From contig OW818641.1 of the NCBI GenBank assembly GCA_942492925.1, positions 1,674,001 through 1,738,000 of the forward strand: a stretch of 64,000 bases of DNA, written 5' to 3'. Made by a program: the position numbers and the translations under genes. Below, in pieces: positions 20,317-28,345 of the stretch. The notes below the pieces were generated by a model that was not told the origin of the DNA, searched no databases, and worked only from the letters and a program-made list of their open reading frames with translations. This DNA comes from QZKY01 sp942492925. Its GTDB lineage: Bacteria > Pseudomonadota > Gammaproteobacteria > Burkholderiales > Burkholderiaceae_D. Numbering within the stretch: position 1 is the first letter of the stretch; every line of letters begins with the position of its first letter.

Positions 20317-21138
20317 ATGTCTTTTTCCATTTCTGTGATTGTCAGTACCTTCGACTGCCCACAACGACTGGAACTTGTCCTGCTCGGCTTTGAACAGCAA
20401 ACGGTCAAAGACTTTCAAATTGTTGTCGCCGACCATGGCGCTCAAACAGAAACTGTGGAAATGCTTGAAGAATTCAGACAACACTCAAGCAAGGACATCG
20501 TCTACGTTACACACGCAGAAGAAGGCTTTCAAAAACCTTCCGTTTTGAACAAGGCCATCCTTCGCGCCGGGGGTGAATACCTGATTTTCACTGACGGGAT
20601 GAGTGTTCCGCGAGAAGATTTTGTCGAAGCGCATCAAAAAATGGCTCGCACAGGACGTTTCCTCTCCGGCGGTCGCTCTCGCCTGCCGCCATGCTGCGCC
20701 AAGGAAATCGGCAAGGACGACGTGCGATCTGGCTCGGCGTTTAACCTGTTTTGGCTATTGAGGAAAGGCTATCCGGACACGGCAGACAAATCCCGTCTGC
20801 TGGCAAAAGGCCTCTGGGCGCGCTTCCTGAATTTCATCAACGTCCGCAAAAACAAATGGTATTGTCACAATTCGTCCGGATGGAAAACCGACATCCTGTC
20901 CGTGAACGGCTTTGACGAGCGTATGCAATCAGTGGATGGCATGGATTGGGAAATGGGTTATCGCCTCAAAAACTCAGGCATCAACGTCAAAAGCGTGCGC
21001 TATACGGCTGCCTGTGTCCAGCTATTTTACGATGATCTCTATTACAAGCACGGCGCAAAAGAAACCAACGATACCATTCGTGAAGAAACCAATCGTGTCA
21101 AAAAACGCTATACCCGATTCGGCATTCTGAAATCCTAA
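20317..21138 (+). CDS. Family 2 glycosyltransferase
   Basis: A 273-residue GT-A fold transferase, probably acting on a surface polysaccharide. The N-terminus SISVIVSTFDCPQRLELVL is the nucleotide-sugar binding strand. The acidic motif normally DxD appears as FTDGMSVPRE. A conserved C-terminal region (SVNGFDERMQSVDGMDWEMG) matches the acceptor-side ED-like motif of the family. There is no membrane segment. It stands alone, with no other polysaccharide genes nearby, so the target is unknown. Confidence 0.85.
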   Translation: MSFSISVIVSTFDCPQRLELVLLGFEQQTVKDFQIVVADHGAQTETVEMLEEFRQHSSKDIVYVTHAEEGFQKPSVLNKAILRAGGEYLIFTDGMSVPREDFVEAHQKMARTGRFLSGGRSRLPPCCAKEIGKDDVRSGSAFNLFWLLRKGYPDTADKSRLLAKGLWARFLNFINVRKNKWYCHNSSGWKTDILSVNGFDERMQSVDGMDWEMGYRLKNSGINVKSVRYTAACVQLFYDDLYYKHGAKETNDTIREETNRVKKRYTRFGILKS

Positions 21139-21170
21139 CTCGTGTACGTCCCTGACGCGAGCCAACCCCA

Positions 21171-22193
21171 TTATTTGTTCGCCTTGGCCGTTTGATCGTC
21201 GTACCAGTCGAAATACGCCAGCGCGCCTTTTCGCCCTGATTCGATGAGTGCTTTCTTTTTTTCGTCCGATAAATCGAACTCAGTTGTTTTCACGCCCAAG
21301 GTATCGATGTACACGGTGCGCGCCCAGTCGTCGCTGTGCAAGTGATAATCCAGTTGCGCATCAATCACCGTGCTAATCAGCGCCTGGAGGTATTCGCGCA
21401 AATCGTCAATGCGCTTGTGTTGCGGTTCCTGATGATCTCGGAACACGCCGATTTCTTCCTTGGTGTCGAGCCGAAACCCGAGCGTTTCCTTGTTGTAGAC
21501 ATAATCCACATCCGGCTCTTGCGCTTCTCGGAATGTCGCATTTAATTTCTGGTAATAGTCCGTTTCACGGAAATTGTTCGTCACCAGATATTTTTTTCGA
21601 TCAAAGAGCTTGATCGGATAGTTGTCGAGTGTGCCGCCATCCACGTACACATCACCCCGCGCGCTACGCTTGGCCGCAAAAAACAGCGGCAGGGACATCG
21701 ACATGCGTACCGCATCGGCCACGCGCATGGTGGGCGTCTGCTCTGCCGAGAACACCTCGGAAAATCCCGTCGAAAGATTGGCGCCGATAAAATACAGCGA
21801 TTTGAATTTTTTCGTTTCTTTCGCTCGCTCGACGTCGACAAAAGTGGATTCGCTGTTTCCGGTCTTTTCTCTGATGCGATCCCCTATCCATTTTCGGAAA
21901 GTGTCGCCTTTATACCAGCCATATTCGGTCAACAGTCGCCTGATGCCGCCCGGAATACCCCACGACTCGTCCATGAATTTTTTAAAATTCAAATCCATGA
22001 GAATCTGGGTTGTTTCATTCAATGAGTAGCCCAGCCCCAACAATATCGCGTTAATGGCCCCAACCGATGCGCCGCCGACCCGTTCGATTCCGCGAACAAT
22101 CTGGCGTTTTTCCAGCTCTTCCAACACGCCCAGGTAGGCAACCCCTTTGACGCCGCCACCCTCGAAAACCAAATTACGGAAGTGATACACCAT
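21171..22193 (-). CDS. Patatin-like phospholipase
   Basis: A 340-residue patatin-fold lipid acyl hydrolase. The oxyanion loop is FEGGGVKGVAYLG (10-22), the nucleophile Ser43 is in GASVG, and the catalytic Asp185 is in VDGGTLDNYP. No signal peptide is seen; a type III or other unusual export cannot be excluded. The stop lies 32 bases from the end of the convergent glycosyltransferase gene. The start ATG follows GAAGGGGG. Confidence 0.9.
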   Translation of the reverse strand: MVYHFRNLVFEGGGVKGVAYLGVLEELEKRQIVRGIERVGGASVGAINAILLGLGYSLNETTQILMDLNFKKFMDESWGIPGGIRRLLTEYGWYKGDTFRKWIGDRIREKTGNSESTFVDVERAKETKKFKSLYFIGANLSTGFSEVFSAEQTPTMRVADAVRMSMSLPLFFAAKRSARGDVYVDGGTLDNYPIKLFDRKKYLVTNNFRETDYYQKLNATFREAQEPDVDYVYNKETLGFRLDTKEEIGVFRDHQEPQHKRIDDLREYLQALISTVIDAQLDYHLHSDDWARTVYIDTLGVKTTEFDLSDEKKKALIESGRKGALAYFDWYDDQTAKANK

Positions 22194-22272
22194 GACACCC
22201 CCTTCTATTGAAAACTGCCCTCGCTATTCGAGCACGAGACCCAAAAAACGTTATCTAATTTACCACAAAATG

Positions 22273-22299
22273 ATTATATAAGAGTGGTTTGCCAGGCAA
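22273..22299 (-). promoter_or_regulatory. Possible promoter of the patatin-like gene
   Basis: On the minus strand a perfect TATAAT (22278-22273) follows TTGCCT (22299-22294) with a short 15-base spacer. Predicted transcription starts about 73 bases before the ATG. The short spacer lowers confidence. Confidence 0.3.
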
Positions 22300-22377
22300 T
22301 ATAGGTGTGACGTGGCCTGTGTCATGGCGCACTAGCTGGGGAAACACAAATAGAAAGGAGGAAACTGATAGCGTGCG

Positions 22378-22842
22378 CTATTTCCAGTTGCAAGGATTAC
22401 CGAAAGCCGATTGTTGATCCGCCATCTTCGCACTCGCCACCTCTGCGCCGCCGTCTTCTCGGGTGATGACCGCCCGCCAATTCGCCTTGTCTTCGTCGAG
22501 ACGATAGGCAACATTAGGCTGAAAGTGCGCTTCGATAATGTAGCAACGCATATTTTCAGTGGGGATGACATGCCCTGACTGAATGTTCATGGCCAAAAGG
22601 GTATGCTTCCCTGGCGTGATGGCATAAACGAAATCGTGGAAAGGATTTTGTACGTCCTCCATTTTCATGCGCTGTTCGTCGATACCACGCACCAGCATGG
22701 AACCTTCCCGTACGCGCGCCACCGCAGCAGGATCGTCAATCGCGGCCCCGCCCAAGGAAACCATTTTTTCCGCGCCCCCTTTGCCACACGCTGCCAGAAA
22801 AACAAGCAGTGCGAGCGAAGCATAGACAGATTTCTGTTTCAT
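22378..22842 (-). CDS. Small lipoprotein of unknown function
   Basis: A 154-residue protein with a signal peptide and lipobox (LVFLAAC, lipid-modified Cys19). The mature part includes PGKHTLLAMN, a phrase seen in proteins that describe themselves as stress or polysaccharide-linked lipoproteins, but I do not recognise the family. The ATG overlaps the dedA stop (ATGA), so the two are translationally coupled. Confidence 0.75.
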   Translation of the reverse strand: MKQKSVYASLALLVFLAACGKGGAEKMVSLGGAAIDDPAAVARVREGSMLVRGIDEQRMKMEDVQNPFHDFVYAITPGKHTLLAMNIQSGHVIPTENMRCYIIEAHFQPNVAYRLDEDKANWRAVITREDGGAEVASAKMADQQSAFGNPCNWK

Positions 22843-23486
22843 TTTTTACCCACCATCTTCCTGTAAACCTTCCAGGCTCCAGCAAAAATCAGGGGAATAA
22901 TGGCTGCACCAATTCCCAGCAAAACGATCATGTTGAGGTGGTCGCGTATGATCGGCAGATTCCCAAAGAAATACCCTCCCACCACCAGACCAATCACCCA
23001 CAATAACGCGCCGGTGATATTAAACATTTGGAAGCGGATGAAAGTCATTTCGGACACGCCGGCAACGAACGGCGCAAAGGTACGAACAATGGGCAAGAAA
23101 CGGGCAATGATGATGGTCTTGCCTCCGTGTTTTTCAAAGAAATCGTGCGTTTTGTGAAGCGATTTGCGGTCTATCCATCTGTAGTCGCGCACAAATACTT
23201 TTTTACCAATCGCGCGCCCGATCCAGTAATTGACCGTATTGCCGCCAATTGCGCACGCAATGAGCAAACCAAGGAGCAGCCAAATATTCATCGCCCCTGT
23301 CGCGCAAAATGCGCCAGCGATAAAAAGCAAAGAATCCCCAGGCAAAAAGGGCATCACCACCAGACCCGTCTCGCAAAATACGATAGCTGAGAGCATCACA
23401 TAAACCATCGTCCCGTACTGCGTGATCATCACGCCGAGGGTCTTGTCGATATGGATCACCATATCAAAAAATTGCATTAAATCCAT
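22839..23486 (-). CDS. DedA family membrane protein
   Basis: Polytopic inner-membrane protein of 215 residues, a member of the DedA/VTT family implicated in lipid carrier recycling and membrane homeostasis. It contains the typical segments FLPGDSLLFIAGAF, GNTVNYWIGRAIGK, ARFLPIVRTFAPFVAG and the conserved acidic/Arg residues therein. I chose ATG 23486 because GGAG lies five bases upstream; a GTG two codons earlier is possible. It is first in a two-gene unit with the small lipoprotein. Confidence 0.92.
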   Translation of the reverse strand: MDLMQFFDMVIHIDKTLGVMITQYGTMVYVMLSAIVFCETGLVVMPFLPGDSLLFIAGAFCATGAMNIWLLLGLLIACAIGGNTVNYWIGRAIGKKVFVRDYRWIDRKSLHKTHDFFEKHGGKTIIIARFLPIVRTFAPFVAGVSEMTFIRFQMFNITGALLWVIGLVVGGYFFGNLPIIRDHLNMIVLLGIGAAIIPLIFAGAWKVYRKMVGKK

Positions 23487-23577
23487 TGCCACTCCGGACC
23501 CAAGCCAATCAAACCGCCAACTTTACCTGATTGCGCCATGTTATGCACCTCTTTCGACAACCGGGGATTTTATCCAT

Positions 23578-23586
23578 TGATATAAT
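23578..23586 (+). promoter_or_regulatory. Extended -10 promoter of mutL, predicted leaderless start
   Basis: TGATATAAT is a perfect extended -10 element. Six bases (CCCCTG) separate it from the A of the mutL ATG at 23593, which is where transcription should start. No ribosome site exists between them and no -35 element is seen. Confidence 0.5.
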
Positions 23587-23592
23587 CCCCTG

Positions 23593-25383
23593 ATGAACAC
23601 GTCTTCTCCCTCTCGCCGAACAATTCAAGCACTGCCGGATCAACTGATTTCGCAAATCGCTGCCGGTGAAGTAATCGAGCGCCCAGCCGCCGTCGTCAAG
23701 GAATTGCTTGAAAACGCGCTGGACGCTGGCGCTACGCAAATCGCAATCCGGCTGGAGGAAGGCGGTATCAAACGCATTGCCATCACCGACAATGGCTGCG
23801 GCATTCCCAAAGACGATCTGGCGCTCGCACTCCAACGTCATGCCACCTCGAAAATCGCGTCGCTGACGGATCTCGAAAACGTGACTACCCTGGGGTTTCG
23901 CGGCGAAGCGCTGGCCTCCATCGCCTCCGTCGCAGAAGTCACGCTGACCTCGCGCACCGCCGATGCACCGCACGCCTGGGAAATCAGCAACGTCTCGGGG
24001 AAAACCATCGTCTCGCCATCATCAGGTGCCAACGGCACAACCGTTGACGTGCAAAACCTGTACCTAAATACCCCGGCGCGCCGCAAGTTCCTTAAATCCG
24101 AACAAACGGAATACGGGCAGTGCGCCGAAGTGGTCCGGCGCATCGCCTTGTCCCGACCGGATGTCAGCTTCACGCTCTCCCATAACGGCAAAGCGGCGAT
24201 GCAATTCAGTGCGGCTGAAATGGGCAAGCGCAGCGCACATATTCTCGGCGATGAATTTGCCAATGCCCGTCTGTCGCTGGAACACATTGCCGGTGACGCT
24301 GCCAACGGTTTGCATCTTGCCGGGTTTATCGGGCTGCCGACTGCGGCTCGCGCACGCGCCGATGCGCAATATTTTTACGTCAACGGCCGTTTTGTGCGCG
24401 ACAAATTGCTCACGCACGCTGTGCGCGCTGCCTATCAAGATGTGCTGCATGGCGACCGCTATCCGAGTTACCTGCTGCAACTCAATCTAAATCCTGCACT
24501 GGTCGACGTAAACGTGCATCCGTCCAAAATTGAAGTGCGCTTTCGCGACAGCCGCGCCGTGCATCAATTCGTGTTTCATGCCGTGAGTCGTGTGCTTGCT
24601 CAAACCACAGCACCTGCACAGCACGTCTCGCCAGCCGCAGTCTCACGACCGGGTAACATTCCCTGGGTGCGCTCACCGCAACAAACCACGTTGGGCATCG
24701 CGCAACCCGTTGCCAACTATGGTGCGCTTTTTTCGTCTGATGCAATCAATTCACCCAATGACGCTTCACTGAATGCAACGACAACATCGGAAGCCGCAGC
24801 ACACCCGCTTGGCTATGCACTGGCGCAACTGCATGACATCTACATCCTTGCCCAAAATGCGGCAGGACTGGTACTGGTCGACATGCACGCCGCGCACGAA
24901 CGCATCGTGTATGAACAGATGAAAAAATCGCTCGACGATAATGCGATGCCGATCCAGGAACTGCTGATCCCCGTTACGTTTTATGCCGATGCCATCGACG
25001 TGGGTACCGCGCAGGAGCACCAAGACACGTTGCGCACATTAGGTTTTGAGATCACTGCTCTCTCACCGGACACCTTGGCAGTGCGCGCCATGCCCGCGAT
25101 GCTGAAACAAACCCAGGCTGAAACACTGGCGCGCGACGTGTTGCAGGAACTCCGCGAAACCGAGCATGCGCGCATTCTCGAAGAACGACGCAATGCGTTG
25201 CTGGCCACCATGGCCTGCCACGGTTCGGTGCGCGCAGGTCGCACGCTGACGCTGGCCGAAATGAACGCGCTCTTGCGTCAAATGGAAACAACGGAACGCG
25301 CCGATCAATGCAACCATGGTCGCCCGACCTGGGTGCAACTCTCAATGTCCGATCTGGATTCGCTTTTCTGGCGCGGGCAATGA
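23593..25383 (+). CDS. mutL: DNA mismatch repair protein MutL
   Basis: Couples mismatch recognition by MutS to strand removal. The 596-residue protein has the N-terminal GHKL ATPase (ELLENALDAGA, ITDNGCGIP, TLGFRGEALASI) and a C-terminal dimerisation domain. The latter carries D430MHAAHERIVYE441, which fits the DQHA(x)2E(x)4E nuclease motif apart from Gln to Met, so it is probably a nicking MutL of the type found in bacteria without MutH. Its stop overlaps the next gene by ATGA, making an operon with an MFS pump and miaA. Confidence 0.96.
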   Translation: MNTSSPSRRTIQALPDQLISQIAAGEVIERPAAVVKELLENALDAGATQIAIRLEEGGIKRIAITDNGCGIPKDDLALALQRHATSKIASLTDLENVTTLGFRGEALASIASVAEVTLTSRTADAPHAWEISNVSGKTIVSPSSGANGTTVDVQNLYLNTPARRKFLKSEQTEYGQCAEVVRRIALSRPDVSFTLSHNGKAAMQFSAAEMGKRSAHILGDEFANARLSLEHIAGDAANGLHLAGFIGLPTAARARADAQYFYVNGRFVRDKLLTHAVRAAYQDVLHGDRYPSYLLQLNLNPALVDVNVHPSKIEVRFRDSRAVHQFVFHAVSRVLAQTTAPAQHVSPAAVSRPGNIPWVRSPQQTTLGIAQPVANYGALFSSDAINSPNDASLNATTTSEAAAHPLGYALAQLHDIYILAQNAAGLVLVDMHAAHERIVYEQMKKSLDDNAMPIQELLIPVTFYADAIDVGTAQEHQDTLRTLGFEITALSPDTLAVRAMPAMLKQTQAETLARDVLQELRETEHARILEERRNALLATMACHGSVRAGRTLTLAEMNALLRQMETTERADQCNHGRPTWVQLSMSDLDSLFWRGQ

Positions 25384-26612
25384 ACCGACAGGAACTTCTC
25401 AAAATCATCCGCCCGATCGCACCTTTCAAAAAGGCGCCGATTTTTTCGCTGGTTGCATTTTGTTTGATGATGCAATCGCTGTCGACGGATCTCTACGTCG
25501 CCTCCTTGCCCGGCTTGGGTCAGGCGTTTGACGTCTCGGCGTCGATGGTGCAACTGACACTGTCGGTGTTCATGGTCGCCTTCGGGTTTTCGCAATTGCT
25601 TGCCGGTCCGCTATCCGATCGCTACGGTCGACGTCCGGTGCTGGTACTCGGCATGGCACTGTACGCATTGGCCAGTGTGGCTTGCGCACTCGCACCATCG
25701 ATCTGGGCGCTGATTGCCGGCCGCTTTTTCCAGGCGCTGGGGTGTTGCGCCTCATTGATCGTGGCCCGTGCGATTGTCCGCGATGCCTACGCGCTGGAAC
25801 ATCAAATGCACGTCATGGTTCGCGCCAGTTCCTGGCTATCGGTCACCCCCATGCTGGTGCCGATTATCGGCGCCTACCTCGAACTGTGGTTTGGCTGGCG
25901 CGGCGCCTTCGTCGTGCATACGCTCTGGTCAGCCACGCTGGGCACCGCCATTTACCTCTGGCTGCCGGAGACCAACCTGCACAAAAACCCGCTGGCCACC
26001 AAACTCTCTGGGCTGCTGATCAGTTATCGAGAAGTGCTGAGCAAGCGCGTTTTCTGGGCTTACATGATCGTCGGCGTTTTTTCTTACCTGCTGATGTTCA
26101 GTTTCATTTCAGGCGCGTCGATGGTACTCATTCGCGGACTCGGCATGCCGGTAGCATGGTTTGGCTACTGCTTCGCCTTCGGCACATCGGGTTATCTGGT
26201 TGGCACGCTCATCAGCCGGCACCTCTTGCGCAAGATGGGCACCATTAGGGCCCTGCGCATCGGCACCGGCATCGCGCTGCTGACCGGCGTGTGCTTTCTC
26301 AGCGCGATCCTGCTTGGCTACGTCCACTGGATCGTCGTCGCCATAACGATGTTCCTGACTTTTGTCACGCACGGCATTAACGCGCCCATTTCCCAAGCTG
26401 GATCGGTTTCACCCTTTCCGCAACAGGCTGGCACTGCGGCTGGATTGTCCGGTGCGTTTTACATGGTCGCCGCCGCAGGCATCGGCATGATCGTCGGGGC
26501 CACCTACAATGGCACCCTGTATCCGCTCGCGATTCTCGCCTGCGTGAATGGCGCACTGATGTTTGTCATCATCCGTCTGTTCCCTGAATTCAAAAAATCG
26601 CCAACCAACTGA
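25380..26612 (+). CDS. MFS drug-efflux transporter, Bcr/CflA type
   Basis: A 410-residue transporter with 12 predicted membrane helices. It has the Bcr/CflA signature LSTDLYVASLPGLGQAF in helix 1, the MFS loop motif GPLSDRYGRRPVLVLG, and motif C-like residues in helix 5 (LVPIIGAYL). It should export drugs or metabolites by proton antiport; the substrate is unknown. The ATG overlaps the mutL stop and its own stop overlaps the miaA start (TGATG), so all three genes are translationally coupled. Confidence 0.93.
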   Translation: MNRQELLKIIRPIAPFKKAPIFSLVAFCLMMQSLSTDLYVASLPGLGQAFDVSASMVQLTLSVFMVAFGFSQLLAGPLSDRYGRRPVLVLGMALYALASVACALAPSIWALIAGRFFQALGCCASLIVARAIVRDAYALEHQMHVMVRASSWLSVTPMLVPIIGAYLELWFGWRGAFVVHTLWSATLGTAIYLWLPETNLHKNPLATKLSGLLISYREVLSKRVFWAYMIVGVFSYLLMFSFISGASMVLIRGLGMPVAWFGYCFAFGTSGYLVGTLISRHLLRKMGTIRALRIGTGIALLTGVCFLSAILLGYVHWIVVAITMFLTFVTHGINAPISQAGSVSPFPQQAGTAAGLSGAFYMVAAAGIGMIVGATYNGTLYPLAILACVNGALMFVIIRLFPEFKKSPTN

Positions 26613-27571
26613 TGACTGTCTCACGCAAACCGCTCGCCGTGGCCATCATGGGCCCCACCGCCTCCGGTAAAACGGCGGCTGCGCTTCACGTTGCGAGTCA
26701 GATTTCCTGCGAAATCATCTCAGTCGATTCTGCGCTGGTCTATCGCGACATGAATATCGGCACCGCCAAGCCGACTGCCGAAGAACTGGCGCAAGTTCCA
26801 CACCATCTGATCGACATTATCGATCCGAAAGAAGCTTACTCGGCAGCGAAATTCCGTGAGGATGCCATTCGCATCGGCATGGAAATCATCGCGCGCGGCA
26901 ACTTGCCCTTGCTGGTTGGCGGCACCATGTTGTACTTTAAGTCGCTGATGGCGGGACTCGACGATCTTCCACCCGCCAGCCCCACCGTCCGCGCCAAACT
27001 GGATGCCCTCGCCGCTCAAATCGGCTGGCCTGCGATGCACGCCAGACTCGCGGAGCGCGATCCGAAAACGGCCGTTCGTTTAAAACCCAACGATGCCCAA
27101 CGCATTCAGCGCGCGCTGGAAATCATCGAGCTGACTGGCAAGCCCATGTCGCAATTGCTCGCGCAACGCGCACCGGCCGAACTGCCGTTCGATTTGCTGC
27201 CCATCGCGCTGGAACCGTCCGATCGCAGCGTGCTGCACGCGCGCATCGCTACCCGTTTTGACGCCATGCTGAAAAACGACGCACTGCTCCATGAAGTGAA
27301 AACACTGCAGCAACGCGGCAACCTCCATCTCGGCTTGCCGTCGATGCGCTGTGTCGGTTATCGCCAGTGCTGGGAATATCTGGACGGCCTGTTCGACGAA
27401 AAAACCTTGCGCGACAAAGGCATCGCCGCAACCCGCCAACTAGCCAAGCGGCAACTGACCTGGCTGCGCGCAATGCCGGATCGCATCATCGTCGATTGCC
27501 TGGCTCCCAATGCCCCGGACATCGTACTCGCCCATATCCGGAAAGCCCTCCCCCTGCTTGACGCGTCTTGA
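26612..27571 (+). CDS. miaA: tRNA dimethylallyltransferase
   Basis: Adds a dimethylallyl group to A37 of tRNAs reading U-starting codons; MiaB, also in this window, then methylthiolates it. The 319-residue protein has the P-loop MGPTASGKT, the DSALVYRDMNIGTAKP segment, VGGTMLYFKSL, and the tRNA-binding QLAKRQLTWLR near the end. It is the last gene of the mutL-MFS-miaA unit. The tRNA-Met promoter lies inside its 3' end. Confidence 0.96.
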   Translation: MTVSRKPLAVAIMGPTASGKTAAALHVASQISCEIISVDSALVYRDMNIGTAKPTAEELAQVPHHLIDIIDPKEAYSAAKFREDAIRIGMEIIARGNLPLLVGGTMLYFKSLMAGLDDLPPASPTVRAKLDALAAQIGWPAMHARLAERDPKTAVRLKPNDAQRIQRALEIIELTGKPMSQLLAQRAPAELPFDLLPIALEPSDRSVLHARIATRFDAMLKNDALLHEVKTLQQRGNLHLGLPSMRCVGYRQCWEYLDGLFDEKTLRDKGIAATRQLAKRQLTWLRAMPDRIIVDCLAPNAPDIVLAHIRKALPLLDAS

Positions 27572-27586
27572 GGGAAATGGGATAAT
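27558..27586 (+). promoter_or_regulatory. Promoter of tRNA-Met
   Basis: TTGACG (27558-27563) and GATAAT (27581-27586) are separated by exactly 17 bases. Predicted start is about four bases before the tRNA. The -35 element lies within the last codons of miaA. Confidence 0.75.
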
Positions 27587-27596
27587 TTAGGGCTTC

Positions 27597-27673
27597 GGTG
27601 ATATAGCTCAGCTGGTTAGAGCACAGCACTCATAATGCTGGGGTCGGTGGTTCAAGTCCACCTATCACCACCA
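27597..27673 (+). tRNA. tRNA-Met (CAT)
   Basis: A 77-base tRNA with acceptor GGTGATA paired to TATCACC, discriminator A and an encoded CCA. The anticodon stem CAGCA/TGCTG encloses the loop CTCATAA, giving anticodon CAT. The T-arm is GGTGGTTCAAGTCCACC. The D-arm and anticodon stem resemble elongator tRNA-Met; a lysidine-modified tRNA-Ile2 cannot be excluded by the anticodon alone. Confidence 0.93.
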
Positions 27674-27683
27674 AAGAGACACT

Positions 27684-27718
27684 AAGCCGTTGATTCGTAA
27701 GGATCAGCGGCTTTTTTA
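27684..27718 (+). terminator. Rho-independent terminator after tRNA-Met
   Basis: Stem AAGCCGTTGAT pairs with ATCAGCGGCTT (one G-U pair) around an eight-base loop and is followed by a run of T. Confidence 0.85.
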
Positions 27719-27860
27719 TTGTCGCTTTGCCGCTGGGTGATGCACAAAGGTGGGACACATGCGGCCGGGGGGGGGTAACAAAATCGCAGCCAAGCATCGT
27801 ACGGATTGTCACGACTGCAAGCTGCATCAAACCGCGAGACTCGCCGTTCCTTACGCGCCT

Positions 27861-28166
27861 TCAGGCAGCGGCCACGGCATCTTCATAATCGTCCTCGTCC
27901 AATACCCCGCGATTATTGATGTAGTTCCTTATGATGTTGGAGTCGATCGCCCCACGCGAAGTGGTGTGAAGCGTGTCGCTGGTACCGAAGCAATGAGGTG
28001 CATCCAGTATGTTGAGAAAACCGGCTGATACCAATACGGCATCTTCCATTCCATCGACCGTTTTTATCGCCTCGAAAATGTGTTTGTGATTCAGTTCAAC
28101 CGGGAAGATGATGGGGACTTCCTGTATGAACGAATACCAGGTTCGTTTGAGTACGATGTATTTCAT
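27861..28166 (-). CDS. Hypothetical protein downstream of tRNA-Met
   Basis: A 101-residue acidic protein that I do not recognise. GAGGG is suitably placed before the ATG, supporting expression. No signal peptide or membrane segment is visible. It contains the phrases IFPVELNHKHIFEAIKT and a C-terminal DEDDYEDAVAAA tail. Its position next to a tRNA gene is typical for accessory genes, but no integrase or repeated tRNA end is present. Confidence 0.55.
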   Translation of the reverse strand: MKYIVLKRTWYSFIQEVPIIFPVELNHKHIFEAIKTVDGMEDAVLVSAGFLNILDAPHCFGTSDTLHTTSRGAIDSNIIRNYINNRGVLDEDDYEDAVAAA

Positions 28167-28345
28167 ATGGCCCTCACTATAGGTTAAACAGCAGTGACGA
28201 TGAAATGCGAAACGGAAGCTGGAGAGACGATGGTAGGTTAAAAACTCACATTAACCATACGCCGATCTTATTAGGAATAATAGCCGATTATTTCGCCATA
28301 ACCCTCCTGTGAGAAAAAATATCGTTTGAAAACGAATCGTGCCTT

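Noticed and set aside
27630..27830. Minus-strand frame ending GGLEPPTPAL
   Set aside because: It is the antisense of the tRNA-Met gene, a well-known false open frame.
27597..28345. Integrated element at tRNA-Met
   Set aside because: No integrase, no repeated tRNA 3' end and only one small gene.
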